64,000 nt of DNA from CAYMEK01 sp964389305 (GTDB lineage Bacteria; Spirochaetota; Spirochaetia; SZUA-6; DRHE01): positions 1-64,000 of the forward strand of contig CAYMEK010000012.1 of NCBI GenBank assembly GCA_964389305.1, written 5' to 3'. Below are positions 50,702 to 58,915 of the stretch, piece by piece (position 1 is the first letter of the stretch; each line of letters starts with the position of its first letter). The position numbers were made by a program, and so were the translations under genes. The notes beneath the pieces were generated by a model. It made no database searches, was not told where the DNA came from, and was given only the letters and a program-made list of their open reading frames with translations.

Positions 50702-50711
50702 TGTAATTACA
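50702..50711. promoter_or_regulatory. Operator site 1, TGTAATTACA
   Basis: Perfect ten-base palindrome 53 bases ahead of the GntR-SBP start, in the context TTATAATAATGTAATTACAA. The same sequence occurs at 50891. The form fits GntR-family operators. Confidence 0.65.
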
Positions 50712-50863
50712 AGATCATAGTTTTGTTGAACCCTTCTTTAACATTTATAACAGAATTTCCGGAATTTCTCAAGGTTTTCCCCTATAAAAAGCTAAAACAC
50801 CCCTAAATAAATATAAAAACAGCTGATTCCAAACAAACTTTGCCAAAAAACAGTTCAAAACCC

Positions 50864-50891
50864 TTGCAAAAAAAACTTAGTTTATTATAAT
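50864..50891 (+). promoter_or_regulatory. Promoter of the exported binding protein
   Basis: TTGCAA (50864-50869), 16 bases, TATAAT (50886-50891). Operator site 2 begins at the last base of the -10. Confidence 0.6.
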
Positions 50892-50900
50892 GTAATTACA
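50891..50900. promoter_or_regulatory. Operator site 2, TGTAATTACA
   Basis: Second copy of the palindrome, in the context TTTATTATAATGTAATTACA. It abuts the -10 of the binding-protein promoter and would block transcription when occupied. Confidence 0.65.
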
Positions 50901-50923
50901 AAGTTTCACTAAGGAGGTTAAGT

Positions 50924-52213
50924 ATGTTCAGAAAAAATTTACTACTGTGCATCTTTCTCAGCCTGATTCTCCTGGCCGGAGTTTGGGCAGGCGGAAAAGC
51001 CGAAAAAAAGGGAGCGAATGCTCTGGAAATCTACCACTGGTGGACATCGGGATCGGAAAAGGCGGCTATCAACGCTCTGATTGACGTCTACGCCGAGAAG
51101 TACCCGGACGTCGTCGTCCTGCAGAGCCCCGTGGCCGGGGGTGGCGGTGCTTCTATGCGCCAGGTCATGCACTCCCTGGTCCTCGGCGGGGAAGCCCCGG
51201 ATTCGTTCCAGAGCTATCCCTTCGGACTGATCCCCTATTGGGAAGCGGACATGCTGGAGCCCATCGATGAGGTATGGACTTCAGAGGTTAGAGCTGCGGT
51301 CCCCGATGTAGTAGAGGACATGTGCAAGATGCCTGACGGGCATTACTACGCCGTACCCTGCGGCGTGCAACAGGCAGGCGTCGTGTTTTACAATATCCGC
51401 CTGTTCAATAAGTACGGCCTGTCCGAACCACAAACCGCCGAGGAGTTCATGAACATCTGCAGCACAATGAAGGCGAACGGCATGGACGCTATCGCCCTGG
51501 GTGACAAGAACTCCTGGCCTTTGACCTACATCTTCCGCGCCCTTACGGCCGCCCAGGGAATCCAATTTTACGAAGATTTCATCAACGGAAAAATCACTTC
51601 CTCGAGCGATCCACAGCTACTGGAATCCCTGCAGTATCTGGACAGCATGCTCGACTACGTGAACAGCGACCACGCGGCACTGACCTGGGACGCAGCCATG
51701 GGCCGTGTGGCCAGGGGGGAAGCGGCCATGAGCATCATGGGCGATTGTGGAGCCGGTGAGTTCATTGTAGCCGACAAGAAGTACGGAACCGATTTCGGCG
51801 CTTTTTATCTTCCCGGAGCGCAGGATATTTTCGGTGTCAGCCTCGACGTATTCTGTCTGCCCAAGGGCGCCAAGCACCCCACCAACGCCAGGAACTGGTT
51901 CAAGATCATTATGACCCCCGAGGCGCAAAGCGCCTTCGCCGGGCCCAAGGGATTCATTCCGGCGCGAACCGATGCCACGATGGGAGCCGGTTTCTCCGCC
52001 TACCAGCGGGACGAATCAGCCGTGCACTTCAAGGAGGCCAAATACTACCGTCCCGGTATGTGGAGTGGTACTCCTCCCGCCTTCATGGGTAAGCTCACCG
52101 ATATCATCGCCGACCAGATCGGCGTAAACAGAGATCCAAAGGGCGCCGCCGAGCAGATCGCCAAACTCGAGGCCGAAACCGACTGGCCCAAGGAATGGGA
52201 TCTGGTCCAATAG
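50924..52213 (+). CDS. Sugar ABC transporter substrate-binding protein
   Basis: 429 residues with an AAGGAGGT ribosome site. The signal peptide (about 1-22) ends VWA before GGKAEKK; no lipobox cysteine is at the cleavage site. The body has LEIYHWWTSGSEK, GGEAPDSFQ, the NIRLFNKYGL region and AMSIMGDCG, the MalE-like SBP_bac_1 fold near glucose/mannose binders. It is divergent from the GntR-SBP regulator and permeases and convergent with an alpha-mannosidase, so a mannose-containing sugar is a fair guess. Confidence 0.93.
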   Translation: MFRKNLLLCIFLSLILLAGVWAGGKAEKKGANALEIYHWWTSGSEKAAINALIDVYAEKYPDVVVLQSPVAGGGGASMRQVMHSLVLGGEAPDSFQSYPFGLIPYWEADMLEPIDEVWTSEVRAAVPDVVEDMCKMPDGHYYAVPCGVQQAGVVFYNIRLFNKYGLSEPQTAEEFMNICSTMKANGMDAIALGDKNSWPLTYIFRALTAAQGIQFYEDFINGKITSSSDPQLLESLQYLDSMLDYVNSDHAALTWDAAMGRVARGEAAMSIMGDCGAGEFIVADKKYGTDFGAFYLPGAQDIFGVSLDVFCLPKGAKHPTNARNWFKIIMTPEAQSAFAGPKGFIPARTDATMGAGFSAYQRDESAVHFKEAKYYRPGMWSGTPPAFMGKLTDIIADQIGVNRDPKGAAEQIAKLEAETDWPKEWDLVQ

Positions 52214-52239
52214 GCTCCCGGTACACGGTAGCTCCCGGG

Positions 52240-52273
52240 GGGGGAAGGGACTCACTTCCCCCTCGACTTTTTT
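52240..52273 (+). terminator. Rho-independent terminator of the binding-protein gene
   Basis: GGGGGAAG (52240-52247) pairs with CTTCCCCC (52255-52262) around a seven-base loop, followed shortly by six T (52268-52273). It overlaps the 3' end of the convergent mannosidase gene. Confidence 0.75.
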
Positions 52274-55200
52274 ACTCCAGGCTGTGCCCCGTTCGAGTAC
52301 CCATGGCGCAGGTACTCGGCAAGATAGTCGTAGGTCCGCTTCTTGATCCTGGCCCGGTTGAGCTTCAATCCGATTGCCCTGGTGAGCGATCGTATTTCCT
52401 CTTCCTGAAGGGGCGGAATCCTGTCTTTACCGGGATTGAGCTCGTTCCATTTCTTCCTGGTCATCAAGAGGGAAAGCTCGCTCTCGAGAGCCTGACGCTC
52501 CAGAGTGGCGACATCCGAGCGTAGCAGCTCGAGCTCCCGTCTGCTGACGGCTTGCTGTCCTTCACCAGACGGCAGGCTGTCACCAGACGGCAGGCTGTCA
52601 CCAGACGGCAGGCCGTCACCGGACGGGAGGCCGGGCGCTGCCGGCTCACGCCGCTTCTTCAAGGCCGCGGTGCGACTCCGCGCCTGCTGAAGCCGCCGCT
52701 CGAGCTCCCTCTTCCGTCGCTCTTCCCGCTCGATATCGGCCCGGCCGATCACAGGCATGGCGGGATAGGAGGTGAAATCAACCTGCTGCGGCGCCGGTTT
52801 CTGCCACTGCGCCTCGTACTTACGATCGCTGGGAAGGTCCCGCAGCAGCTCCTGGCCCTCCAGTTTTAGCAGGACCGTGACGATTTTTTTGGCCCCGATC
52901 CGGAAGGTAATCCTGTTCGATCCCGAAATTTCGATCCGCTCCTTCGCCTTCTCCTCCAGATCCGCATAAAAAGCGGTCTGGATCCGGGCACCTGTCTCGA
53001 TGACCGCCCCGACAGGCTCGGCCGCCGGGTTATAACAGCGCAAGACCAGAGCCTGCCCATCCGGGGCTCGTTTCAAAGCAGTCATCCTGACTGCATCGGG
53101 GGAGCTTCTCAGGCTCAGCAGTCCCGTCCGGGCCGGCAGCGTCCCGGTGTGGCTTTCGGTGCTAAACACCAGGCATTCGGAGTTGAACTGCTCGGCCATC
53201 CGGTGAACTCGACCATTCAGCCAGTCACCGCTGTGGCAGTAAAGTGCATAGTCGAACTCCATTTCCCTTAGACATTGGGCGTCAGGGGTGAATATCTCGG
53301 GACCTGCGTCGCCCGTCCTGGTTAGCAGGCCCCCTCGGGCCAGCCAGCCGACCGACCTGAACAGAGTAAGGGCCACCGTATTCTCCGGGGCGACCACCTC
53401 GTACTCCGGAAGCCCCTTGTTGAGCACCGCCACACCCCTACTTCCGTCGCTCAGATCGACAAACGCTCCCTGCGGAAAGGTGGTCACCGGTTGCGGCTCG
53501 CGAGCCCCGATGAGCACCCGCTTCAGCTCTTCACCGATTCGGCCTTCGTCGTAGGGCTGAGGCTGCACGCAGTGCTTCACCACATCGAACTGGGTTTCGG
53601 CGAAGGATCCGGCAGTCTCGATTCCCGACGGGAACAAAATGCGCAGTCTATGGTCCTTGACCGTATTTTTGATCAAGGTCCTGAAGCTGATGAGCGGGGA
53701 ACCCGCTTCAACCCTGAGAAAGGTCACGACAGGTAGGAGCATCCGCCCGGATCCTCTTGCCTGCCTGTCCGCCGACAGGGACTGCGGCACGGCAAGCTCT
53801 ATCTTTATACGCATGATGCACACGAGCGGACCGCGCTCAATAAAATCCACCTCCGCGACGCCGCCGCGGCTGTAGACCAAAGCGTCGCGAGGAGGAGGTG
53901 AATAGGTGTAGGTATCCCCCGCATCCCCTGCGTCTTCGATTGCTCCCAGCCCCCGGTAGGTCGCCCCGGTTGTCTTGTCGAAAACCCGGAGCGAGCCGTC
54001 GGAGCATACCCGGAGCGCGAAGTAGCCGTTCTCCACCCTGTATTGCCTCTCCTCAATGCGCAGGGACTCCGCAGGCTCACGGCCCCGTCCGTGAGGTCGA
54101 CGCCGCGGCGAATCGCGAAGCAGGCGAACGGTCATATAGCCGCAGCCCGGAATCTCGCGGAGCCGTATGTGCAGCTTCCCGTCGCTTCCCCTTTGCACAG
54201 CCAGGGGTATACCCCTGCCGTCCACCGCTTCGCCTGCATCCTCTTCTGCCCCGCCCTGGACGGTCACGATCTGATCCCGAGCGTAGGGGTTGGGGTTGAA
54301 CACGACAAAGGCGCCGCCTCTGACGGCTTCCTCGCAGCCCTCGCCCCCGGCGGTGTCGATCGCGGCGGCCAGCTTTTCGATGCGGCTATGGACTAGCCGC
54401 TCCGCCTGCCCGGCAACCGTTTCGAGCCTGCGCTCCATGTCCGCATGAACATCGTCGCAGCTCACTCCGCACATGCTGTCATGGGGGTGATTTTGCAAGA
54501 GTAGCTTCCAGAGACTCTCGAAATCATCCTCCCCTCGCTCCGCTCCCCAGGCCCAACAAAAGACCGAGAGCGGCTCGACGTAGCTTTCGAGAAGTCTCTG
54601 GCAGCGGTGATTCATCTGCTTCAGATACATCCGGCTGGACAGCACACCGGGAAACACGGAGATGAAACGGCCGCTATACAGGCAGCCTTTGAGCCGCCGC
54701 CTGGCAGGCTCTTCCCTCTCCACCGCCTCCAGGAACTCGCCGGGTGTGCTCTGCTTCAAGGTGAGACCCCGGATCCGGGCCGAGCGGAGGTGCGGAAGGA
54801 TGTCGTCGGGCGACATCTCCTGGTCGTAGCCGTTCATCAGCAGAATGTTCGACGTGGTGGCGAACGGCTTCAGCTTATCGACTTCGCTGCGAATACGCCC
54901 GGCGAAAAGATCCGGGTATTCGGAAAGCCGCATTGCATTCCGGTAGCTGTCCAGAAGGTATACAGCCGGAAGACAGGAGCCGTCAGGCGATTCCCAGAGA
55001 AACTCCGACCGCACCTCCTCCGGTTTCATCTCTACGCCCCTCCACAGGAACAGACCCTTAAGACCGAAGGAGCTGTGAATTTGGACGGCCTGGGATATCT
55101 GGCCGAAGTTGTCCAGCAGCCAGCCGACCTGCAGGCATCCGCCTAGCAAGCGTGCCGTGCGGATTCCTATCTGCAGATTGCGGACCAGCGCTTCCCCGCT

Positions 55201-55506
55201 TACCAGCTGCCAGTCGGGCTGCAGGTAGTACGGGCCAGCCAGCAGCCTGCCTGCGCGGATATAGCGGCCAAGCCGCTTCTGGCACTCGCGCCGGTCCAGG
55301 CCGCGTTTCTGTGCTTCGTCGAGGTAATCCTCTATCATCAGGATCTGCCCGTCGAGGACGAAGCGGTACTCGGGCTCTCTGTCCAGCATGTCGAACAGTG
55401 AAGCGAAGAACTCCACCAACCATTCATTGGTGTACGGGCTGTTCAGAAACCATTCACGGTCCCAGTGGGTATGGGAGATGATATGGACGGTGCGCTGTTC
55501 CCTCAC
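52252..55506 (-). CDS. Glycoside hydrolase family 38 alpha-mannosidase
   Basis: 1084 residues, no signal peptide, so cytosolic. The zinc motif SHTHWDREW is at residues 11-19 (ligands His14 and Asp16). Asp132 in GWLLDNFGQIS fits the catalytic nucleophile, and NHPHDSMCGVS gives the later His. The N-terminal half is the GH38 barrel, then the mid and C-terminal beta domains. Near residue 960-985 it has an in-frame tract (PSGDGLPSGDSLPSGDSLPS) from an 18-base repeat, in a charged helical region. Target could be mannan-derived sugar or mannosylglycerate. The start overlaps the PAS-protein stop by 4 bases. Confidence 0.92.
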   Translation of the reverse strand: MREQRTVHIISHTHWDREWFLNSPYTNEWLVEFFASLFDMLDREPEYRFVLDGQILMIEDYLDEAQKRGLDRRECQKRLGRYIRAGRLLAGPYYLQPDWQLVSGEALVRNLQIGIRTARLLGGCLQVGWLLDNFGQISQAVQIHSSFGLKGLFLWRGVEMKPEEVRSEFLWESPDGSCLPAVYLLDSYRNAMRLSEYPDLFAGRIRSEVDKLKPFATTSNILLMNGYDQEMSPDDILPHLRSARIRGLTLKQSTPGEFLEAVEREEPARRRLKGCLYSGRFISVFPGVLSSRMYLKQMNHRCQRLLESYVEPLSVFCWAWGAERGEDDFESLWKLLLQNHPHDSMCGVSCDDVHADMERRLETVAGQAERLVHSRIEKLAAAIDTAGGEGCEEAVRGGAFVVFNPNPYARDQIVTVQGGAEEDAGEAVDGRGIPLAVQRGSDGKLHIRLREIPGCGYMTVRLLRDSPRRRPHGRGREPAESLRIEERQYRVENGYFALRVCSDGSLRVFDKTTGATYRGLGAIEDAGDAGDTYTYSPPPRDALVYSRGGVAEVDFIERGPLVCIMRIKIELAVPQSLSADRQARGSGRMLLPVVTFLRVEAGSPLISFRTLIKNTVKDHRLRILFPSGIETAGSFAETQFDVVKHCVQPQPYDEGRIGEELKRVLIGAREPQPVTTFPQGAFVDLSDGSRGVAVLNKGLPEYEVVAPENTVALTLFRSVGWLARGGLLTRTGDAGPEIFTPDAQCLREMEFDYALYCHSGDWLNGRVHRMAEQFNSECLVFSTESHTGTLPARTGLLSLRSSPDAVRMTALKRAPDGQALVLRCYNPAAEPVGAVIETGARIQTAFYADLEEKAKERIEISGSNRITFRIGAKKIVTVLLKLEGQELLRDLPSDRKYEAQWQKPAPQQVDFTSYPAMPVIGRADIEREERRKRELERRLQQARSRTAALKKRREPAAPGLPSGDGLPSGDSLPSGDSLPSGEGQQAVSRRELELLRSDVATLERQALESELSLLMTRKKWNELNPGKDRIPPLQEEEIRSLTRAIGLKLNRARIKKRTYDYLAEYLRHGYSNGAQPGVKKSRGK
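52563..52634. repeat. Four 18-base tandem units inside the mannosidase gene
   Basis: Units CACCAGACGGCAGGCTGT at 52563 and 52581 (identical), a one-base variant at 52599, and a worn copy at 52617. On the minus strand each encodes six residues (DSLPSG), so the frame is kept. Confidence 0.9.
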
Positions 55507-56300
55507 GGATTACCGCGTTTGCGGCGGGAACGCAGGTATCTACGCACCCGGGCAGTGACCCGGGAGACCGGCTTGGAGCGCTCCTCCACGTGCCGCGAAA
55601 CCTCGGTAACCACCTCTTCCCTGCCCAGAACGCAGATGATGTTGGCCAGCTCGTTGTTCCGGTTGAATACCGGGTAGAAGGTGGGCGAGTCCTTGGTCTC
55701 ACCGGCCTCGGTCGACATCCGCTGCTTTTCCAACCGGGCGACCGTCCCCTGGAAATCGAGCTCCGGAAGTACCTCGCTGATGTGTCTGCCCACGATCTCG
55801 GAGTCCTCGCTCTTCAGCTTCTCCTGGCAACGAGGGCTGACGGCGCTCACCCTGCCGGTGATGTCTGTAACCAGTACGGCCAGCCGTATATTATTGAGAA
55901 GAAAGGTGTTGATGGCTGTCAGGGAGCTGATGCGCAGGGTTTTCATCTCGTTCAGCTCGGTAAGCTCCCGATTCAGCAGGCGTATCTTCTCCCCCAACGG
56001 TCCGATTCTCCTCAAGCTCTCTTCATAGGAGAAGCTTCCATAACGGGCTATGTCGGCGATCTTATCCAGCTCCCTGGAAATGTTGCGGCTGCGCAGAAGG
56101 ACCAGGCCGAAACAAACCAAAACCAAAATCGTGACAACTATAGACAGGAAAAGCACGGTCTCGGCGCGCAACTTCAGCTCGCCGCGGGTGAGGGTTTCGC
56201 TGGCTGCGATCAGCAGGTAATCCCGCACGCCGAAAAAAACAACCGCCCCGCCGCAAAGGAGAGCCAGCGCAACGAACAGTTTTCTTTGCACAAGTATCAC
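55503..56300 (-). CDS. Membrane PAS-domain signalling protein
   Basis: 265 residues. Two membrane segments (about 7-28 and 48-70) precede a HAMP-like helix and a PAS domain (NIRLAVLVTDITGRVSAVSP, FYPVFNRNNELANIICVLG). The tail is arginine-rich. There is no kinase, cyclase or methyl-accepting output domain, so it must act through a partner. Overlap with the mannosidase start suggests coupled translation. Confidence 0.75.
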   Translation of the reverse strand: MILVQRKLFVALALLCGGAVVFFGVRDYLLIAASETLTRGELKLRAETVLFLSIVVTILVLVCFGLVLLRSRNISRELDKIADIARYGSFSYEESLRRIGPLGEKIRLLNRELTELNEMKTLRISSLTAINTFLLNNIRLAVLVTDITGRVSAVSPRCQEKLKSEDSEIVGRHISEVLPELDFQGTVARLEKQRMSTEAGETKDSPTFYPVFNRNNELANIICVLGREEVVTEVSRHVEERSKPVSRVTARVRRYLRSRRKRGNP

Positions 56301-56318
56301 TATTGTCTCTCTTCCGCT

Positions 56319-57017
56319 TCAGGTAACTTCCCGGAACGCCTCCAGATCGGAGTTTCTGCCTACGACGATAAGGATGTCGTCGCTCAGCAGCACGTCGTCC
56401 TTGGTTGGCAGGATCACCCGCTCTTCCTTGACCGGGTTGCCCTCCTCGTCCACCGCGGTCTTGAAGCGCTCGATGGCGATGACGTTGACCTTATAGCCGG
56501 CCCTCAGGTCCAGCCGTTCCAGGGATTTGCCCACCATGCTCTCGGGTACGTACAGCTCCACAATGCTGTAATCCTCGGTTACCGGTATCGTTTCCAGCAC
56601 CTCCGCTGTCAAAAGCCGAGAGGCGACACGCCTGCCCTCTTCGATCTCCAGGTTGATCACTTCATTGGCCCCAATCTGGCGCAGCACCCGCATGTGGATG
56701 TCGGAAACCGCCCGGGCGATGACGTAGGGTACGCCGATATTTTTCAACAACGCCGTGGTCAGAATGCTGGCCTCCACGTCGTCCCCGATGGCCACGATGG
56801 CCACATCCACGTTTTCCAGCGGAGCTCCGCGCAGGGCGTCCTCATCCGTGGAATCCAGGACCATAGCCTGGGTAACCACGTCCTTGATCTTTTCAATGGG
56901 CTGCGGTTGGTTGTCGAACGCGATCACCTTACCGCCCTTCTCGATCAGGCCGCGGCACACCTCGTTGCCGAAGGCGCCCAGACCGAAGACCGCGAATACT
57001 TTCTCCTCCTTTGCCAT
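56319..57017 (-). CDS. KtrA/TrkA-type potassium uptake regulatory subunit
   Basis: 232 residues. RCK_N has FAVFGLGAFGNEVCRGL, binding NAD(H) or ATP/ADP, and GDDVEASIL. The RCK_C part has IVELYVPESMVGKSLERL. It gates the KtrB-like channel 23 bases upstream. One RCK_N/RCK_C pair per chain indicates KtrA type, not enteric TrkA, which is doubled. Confidence 0.92.
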   Translation of the reverse strand: MAKEEKVFAVFGLGAFGNEVCRGLIEKGGKVIAFDNQPQPIEKIKDVVTQAMVLDSTDEDALRGAPLENVDVAIVAIGDDVEASILTTALLKNIGVPYVIARAVSDIHMRVLRQIGANEVINLEIEEGRRVASRLLTAEVLETIPVTEDYSIVELYVPESMVGKSLERLDLRAGYKVNVIAIERFKTAVDEEGNPVKEERVILPTKDDVLLSDDILIVVGRNSDLEAFREVT

Positions 57018-57040
57018 GACGGACGCTCCTTACTCGCTCC

Positions 57041-58813
57041 TCACCCGATCAGGATCTCTCCCGAGGGGTACTCGATCTGTACTTTTTTGACCCGTTGAGC
57101 GGCAGCAGCCAGCAGGGTCAGGGGGCCGATCCGGCCGATAAACATCAACAGGATAATAACATATTTCCCGATTATGGAAAGAGTCGAAGTGATGCCTGCC
57201 GACAATCCCACCGTTCCGAAGGCCGAGATCGTCTCGAAGCAGATATCGATGAAAGGCGCGCTCTCCGTTATGGAGAGGATCAGCAGCCCTGCGAGCACGC
57301 TCACCAACCCGAACAGCAAGATGAGGAGTGCCCGCAGCACCAGGTCTTTGGCCAGCGAGTAATTGAACAGAGTAACCTCCCGCTTGTCCCGCAGCAGGGA
57401 GCCTATATAGGCCAGGACCAGGGCGATCGAGTTGACCTTGACTCCGCCGGCGGTGGAGCCCGATGCTCCGCCGATGAACATGAAAATCATCATCACCAGG
57501 TAGGTCGGGGTACGCAGGGTGGAGATCGATATGGTATTGAAGCCGGCGGTGCGGGTGGTGACCGACTGGAAGAAGGCGACCAGGTACTGAGTCTTCAGAT
57601 CCAGGGCTGCCAGCGAATGCCTGTGCTCGAGGGCGTAGATCAGAAGCATGCCGGCCAGCAGCAGGATGGCGGATCCGATCAGCACCACCCGTGTATTGAG
57701 GCTTAAAGTCCTGGTCGAGAAGCTGCGCCTTCTCACGGTATTGGTAGCTCCCCCGGTCAGCCAGCTCTTCAAATCCATGATCACAACGAAGCTCAAGCCG
57801 CCGCAGATGATGCGCAGGCCCACGACCAGGTTCACCAGAGTGCTGGACGTGAAACCCTCCAGGTTGTCCGAGAACAGGGAGAAGCCGGCGTTGCAGAAGG
57901 CGGATATGGCGTGAAAAACCGCGGTGAACGCAGTATCCGGGCCCGGACCGAGCCGGCCCTGGAAGCCGGCAAACAGCAGGAGCGCCCCCACGGCCTCTAT
58001 AATCAACGTAATGTAGATGATACTCGTGATGCTGCGGCCCAGGTTGCGCATGTCTTTTTCGCTGGTCATGTAGGAGATCAGAAACTTGTCCTCGATGCTC
58101 AGGGAGCGCCTCAAAATGAAGGCCATGAAGAAGCTGAGGATCATGATTCCCAGGCCGCCTATCTGGATCAACACCAGGATGATGATCTTTCCCCAGATCG
58201 AGAAGGCCGTAGCCGTATCAACAACGATCAAACCGGTTACGCAGACCGCCGAGGTGGAGGTGAACAGGGAGTCCACGAAGCCCAGCCCGGCGCCGTCTGG
58301 CGTGGTGAAAGGCAGCATCAGGAGAACCGTGCCGGTGACGATTACCAGCAGGAAGCTGAGCATCACGGTGCGCGCGGGATGAGCGGTCAGGCTGCGAAGG
58401 AAGGCGCTGAGCCGGCGGATGCGGCCGAAAACCTTGAGCAGCACGAAGATGTTGCGTACGATGATGATCTTTCCGGGCAGGTTGCCGTATAGCGCCCGGT
58501 CCCTGGAGAACAGCAGGTACTTGTTGTAAGCGAACAGGGCGGTGAAGAAGAGGAGGAAAAGCACTTCGAAGAGATTGTTCCGCAGGAAATGACGCTTGTC
58601 TTTCGACCTGACGAAATCGATGGCCGCCTCCACCGTAAAAAGGATCAAGACCGTGAAGTCGAGGATGTTGGTGAAAACGCCGGTAAAACGGGTCTGCAAG
58701 TCCGCTTGCTCGACGATTACAGAGGCGATGCTCAGCAGGAGAGTAATCAGGACGAGAAGGTTTAACTTGGAGGGAATCCTGGTCGGCGCAGGTTGCGATC
58801 TGAGTCCGGGCAC
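57041..58813 (-). CDS. KtrB/TrkH-type potassium channel subunit with extra N-terminal membrane domain
   Basis: 590 residues. The four pore repeats have selectivity-filter glycines in CVTGL, CNAGF, RTAGF and GTVGL. The first about 145 residues are additional: three or four membrane segments with NILDFTVLILFTVEAAIDFV and the arginine-bearing GRIRRLSAFLRSL. They resemble the voltage-sensor-like part of ion-channel proteins and are absent from ordinary KtrB (about 450 residues). It forms an operon with the RCK subunit downstream. Confidence 0.92.
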   Translation of the reverse strand: MPGLRSQPAPTRIPSKLNLLVLITLLLSIASVIVEQADLQTRFTGVFTNILDFTVLILFTVEAAIDFVRSKDKRHFLRNNLFEVLFLLFFTALFAYNKYLLFSRDRALYGNLPGKIIIVRNIFVLLKVFGRIRRLSAFLRSLTAHPARTVMLSFLLVIVTGTVLLMLPFTTPDGAGLGFVDSLFTSTSAVCVTGLIVVDTATAFSIWGKIIILVLIQIGGLGIMILSFFMAFILRRSLSIEDKFLISYMTSEKDMRNLGRSITSIIYITLIIEAVGALLLFAGFQGRLGPGPDTAFTAVFHAISAFCNAGFSLFSDNLEGFTSSTLVNLVVGLRIICGGLSFVVIMDLKSWLTGGATNTVRRRSFSTRTLSLNTRVVLIGSAILLLAGMLLIYALEHRHSLAALDLKTQYLVAFFQSVTTRTAGFNTISISTLRTPTYLVMMIFMFIGGASGSTAGGVKVNSIALVLAYIGSLLRDKREVTLFNYSLAKDLVLRALLILLFGLVSVLAGLLILSITESAPFIDICFETISAFGTVGLSAGITSTLSIIGKYVIILLMFIGRIGPLTLLAAAAQRVKKVQIEYPSGEILIG

Positions 58814-58915
58814 GGCGCCCTAAATATAGCACGTAAGGGTCGGCGGTCAAGAGAGTTTTCCAGCCTTCTTAGAAAGCGGCAGGTACAGCCCGGAATCCCG
58901 TCCCAGCTTCAGACA

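Noticed and set aside
52563..52634. CRISPR-like look of the 18-base repeats
   Set aside because: Units are contiguous with no spacers, shorter than CRISPR repeats, in frame inside the mannosidase gene, and no cas genes are present.
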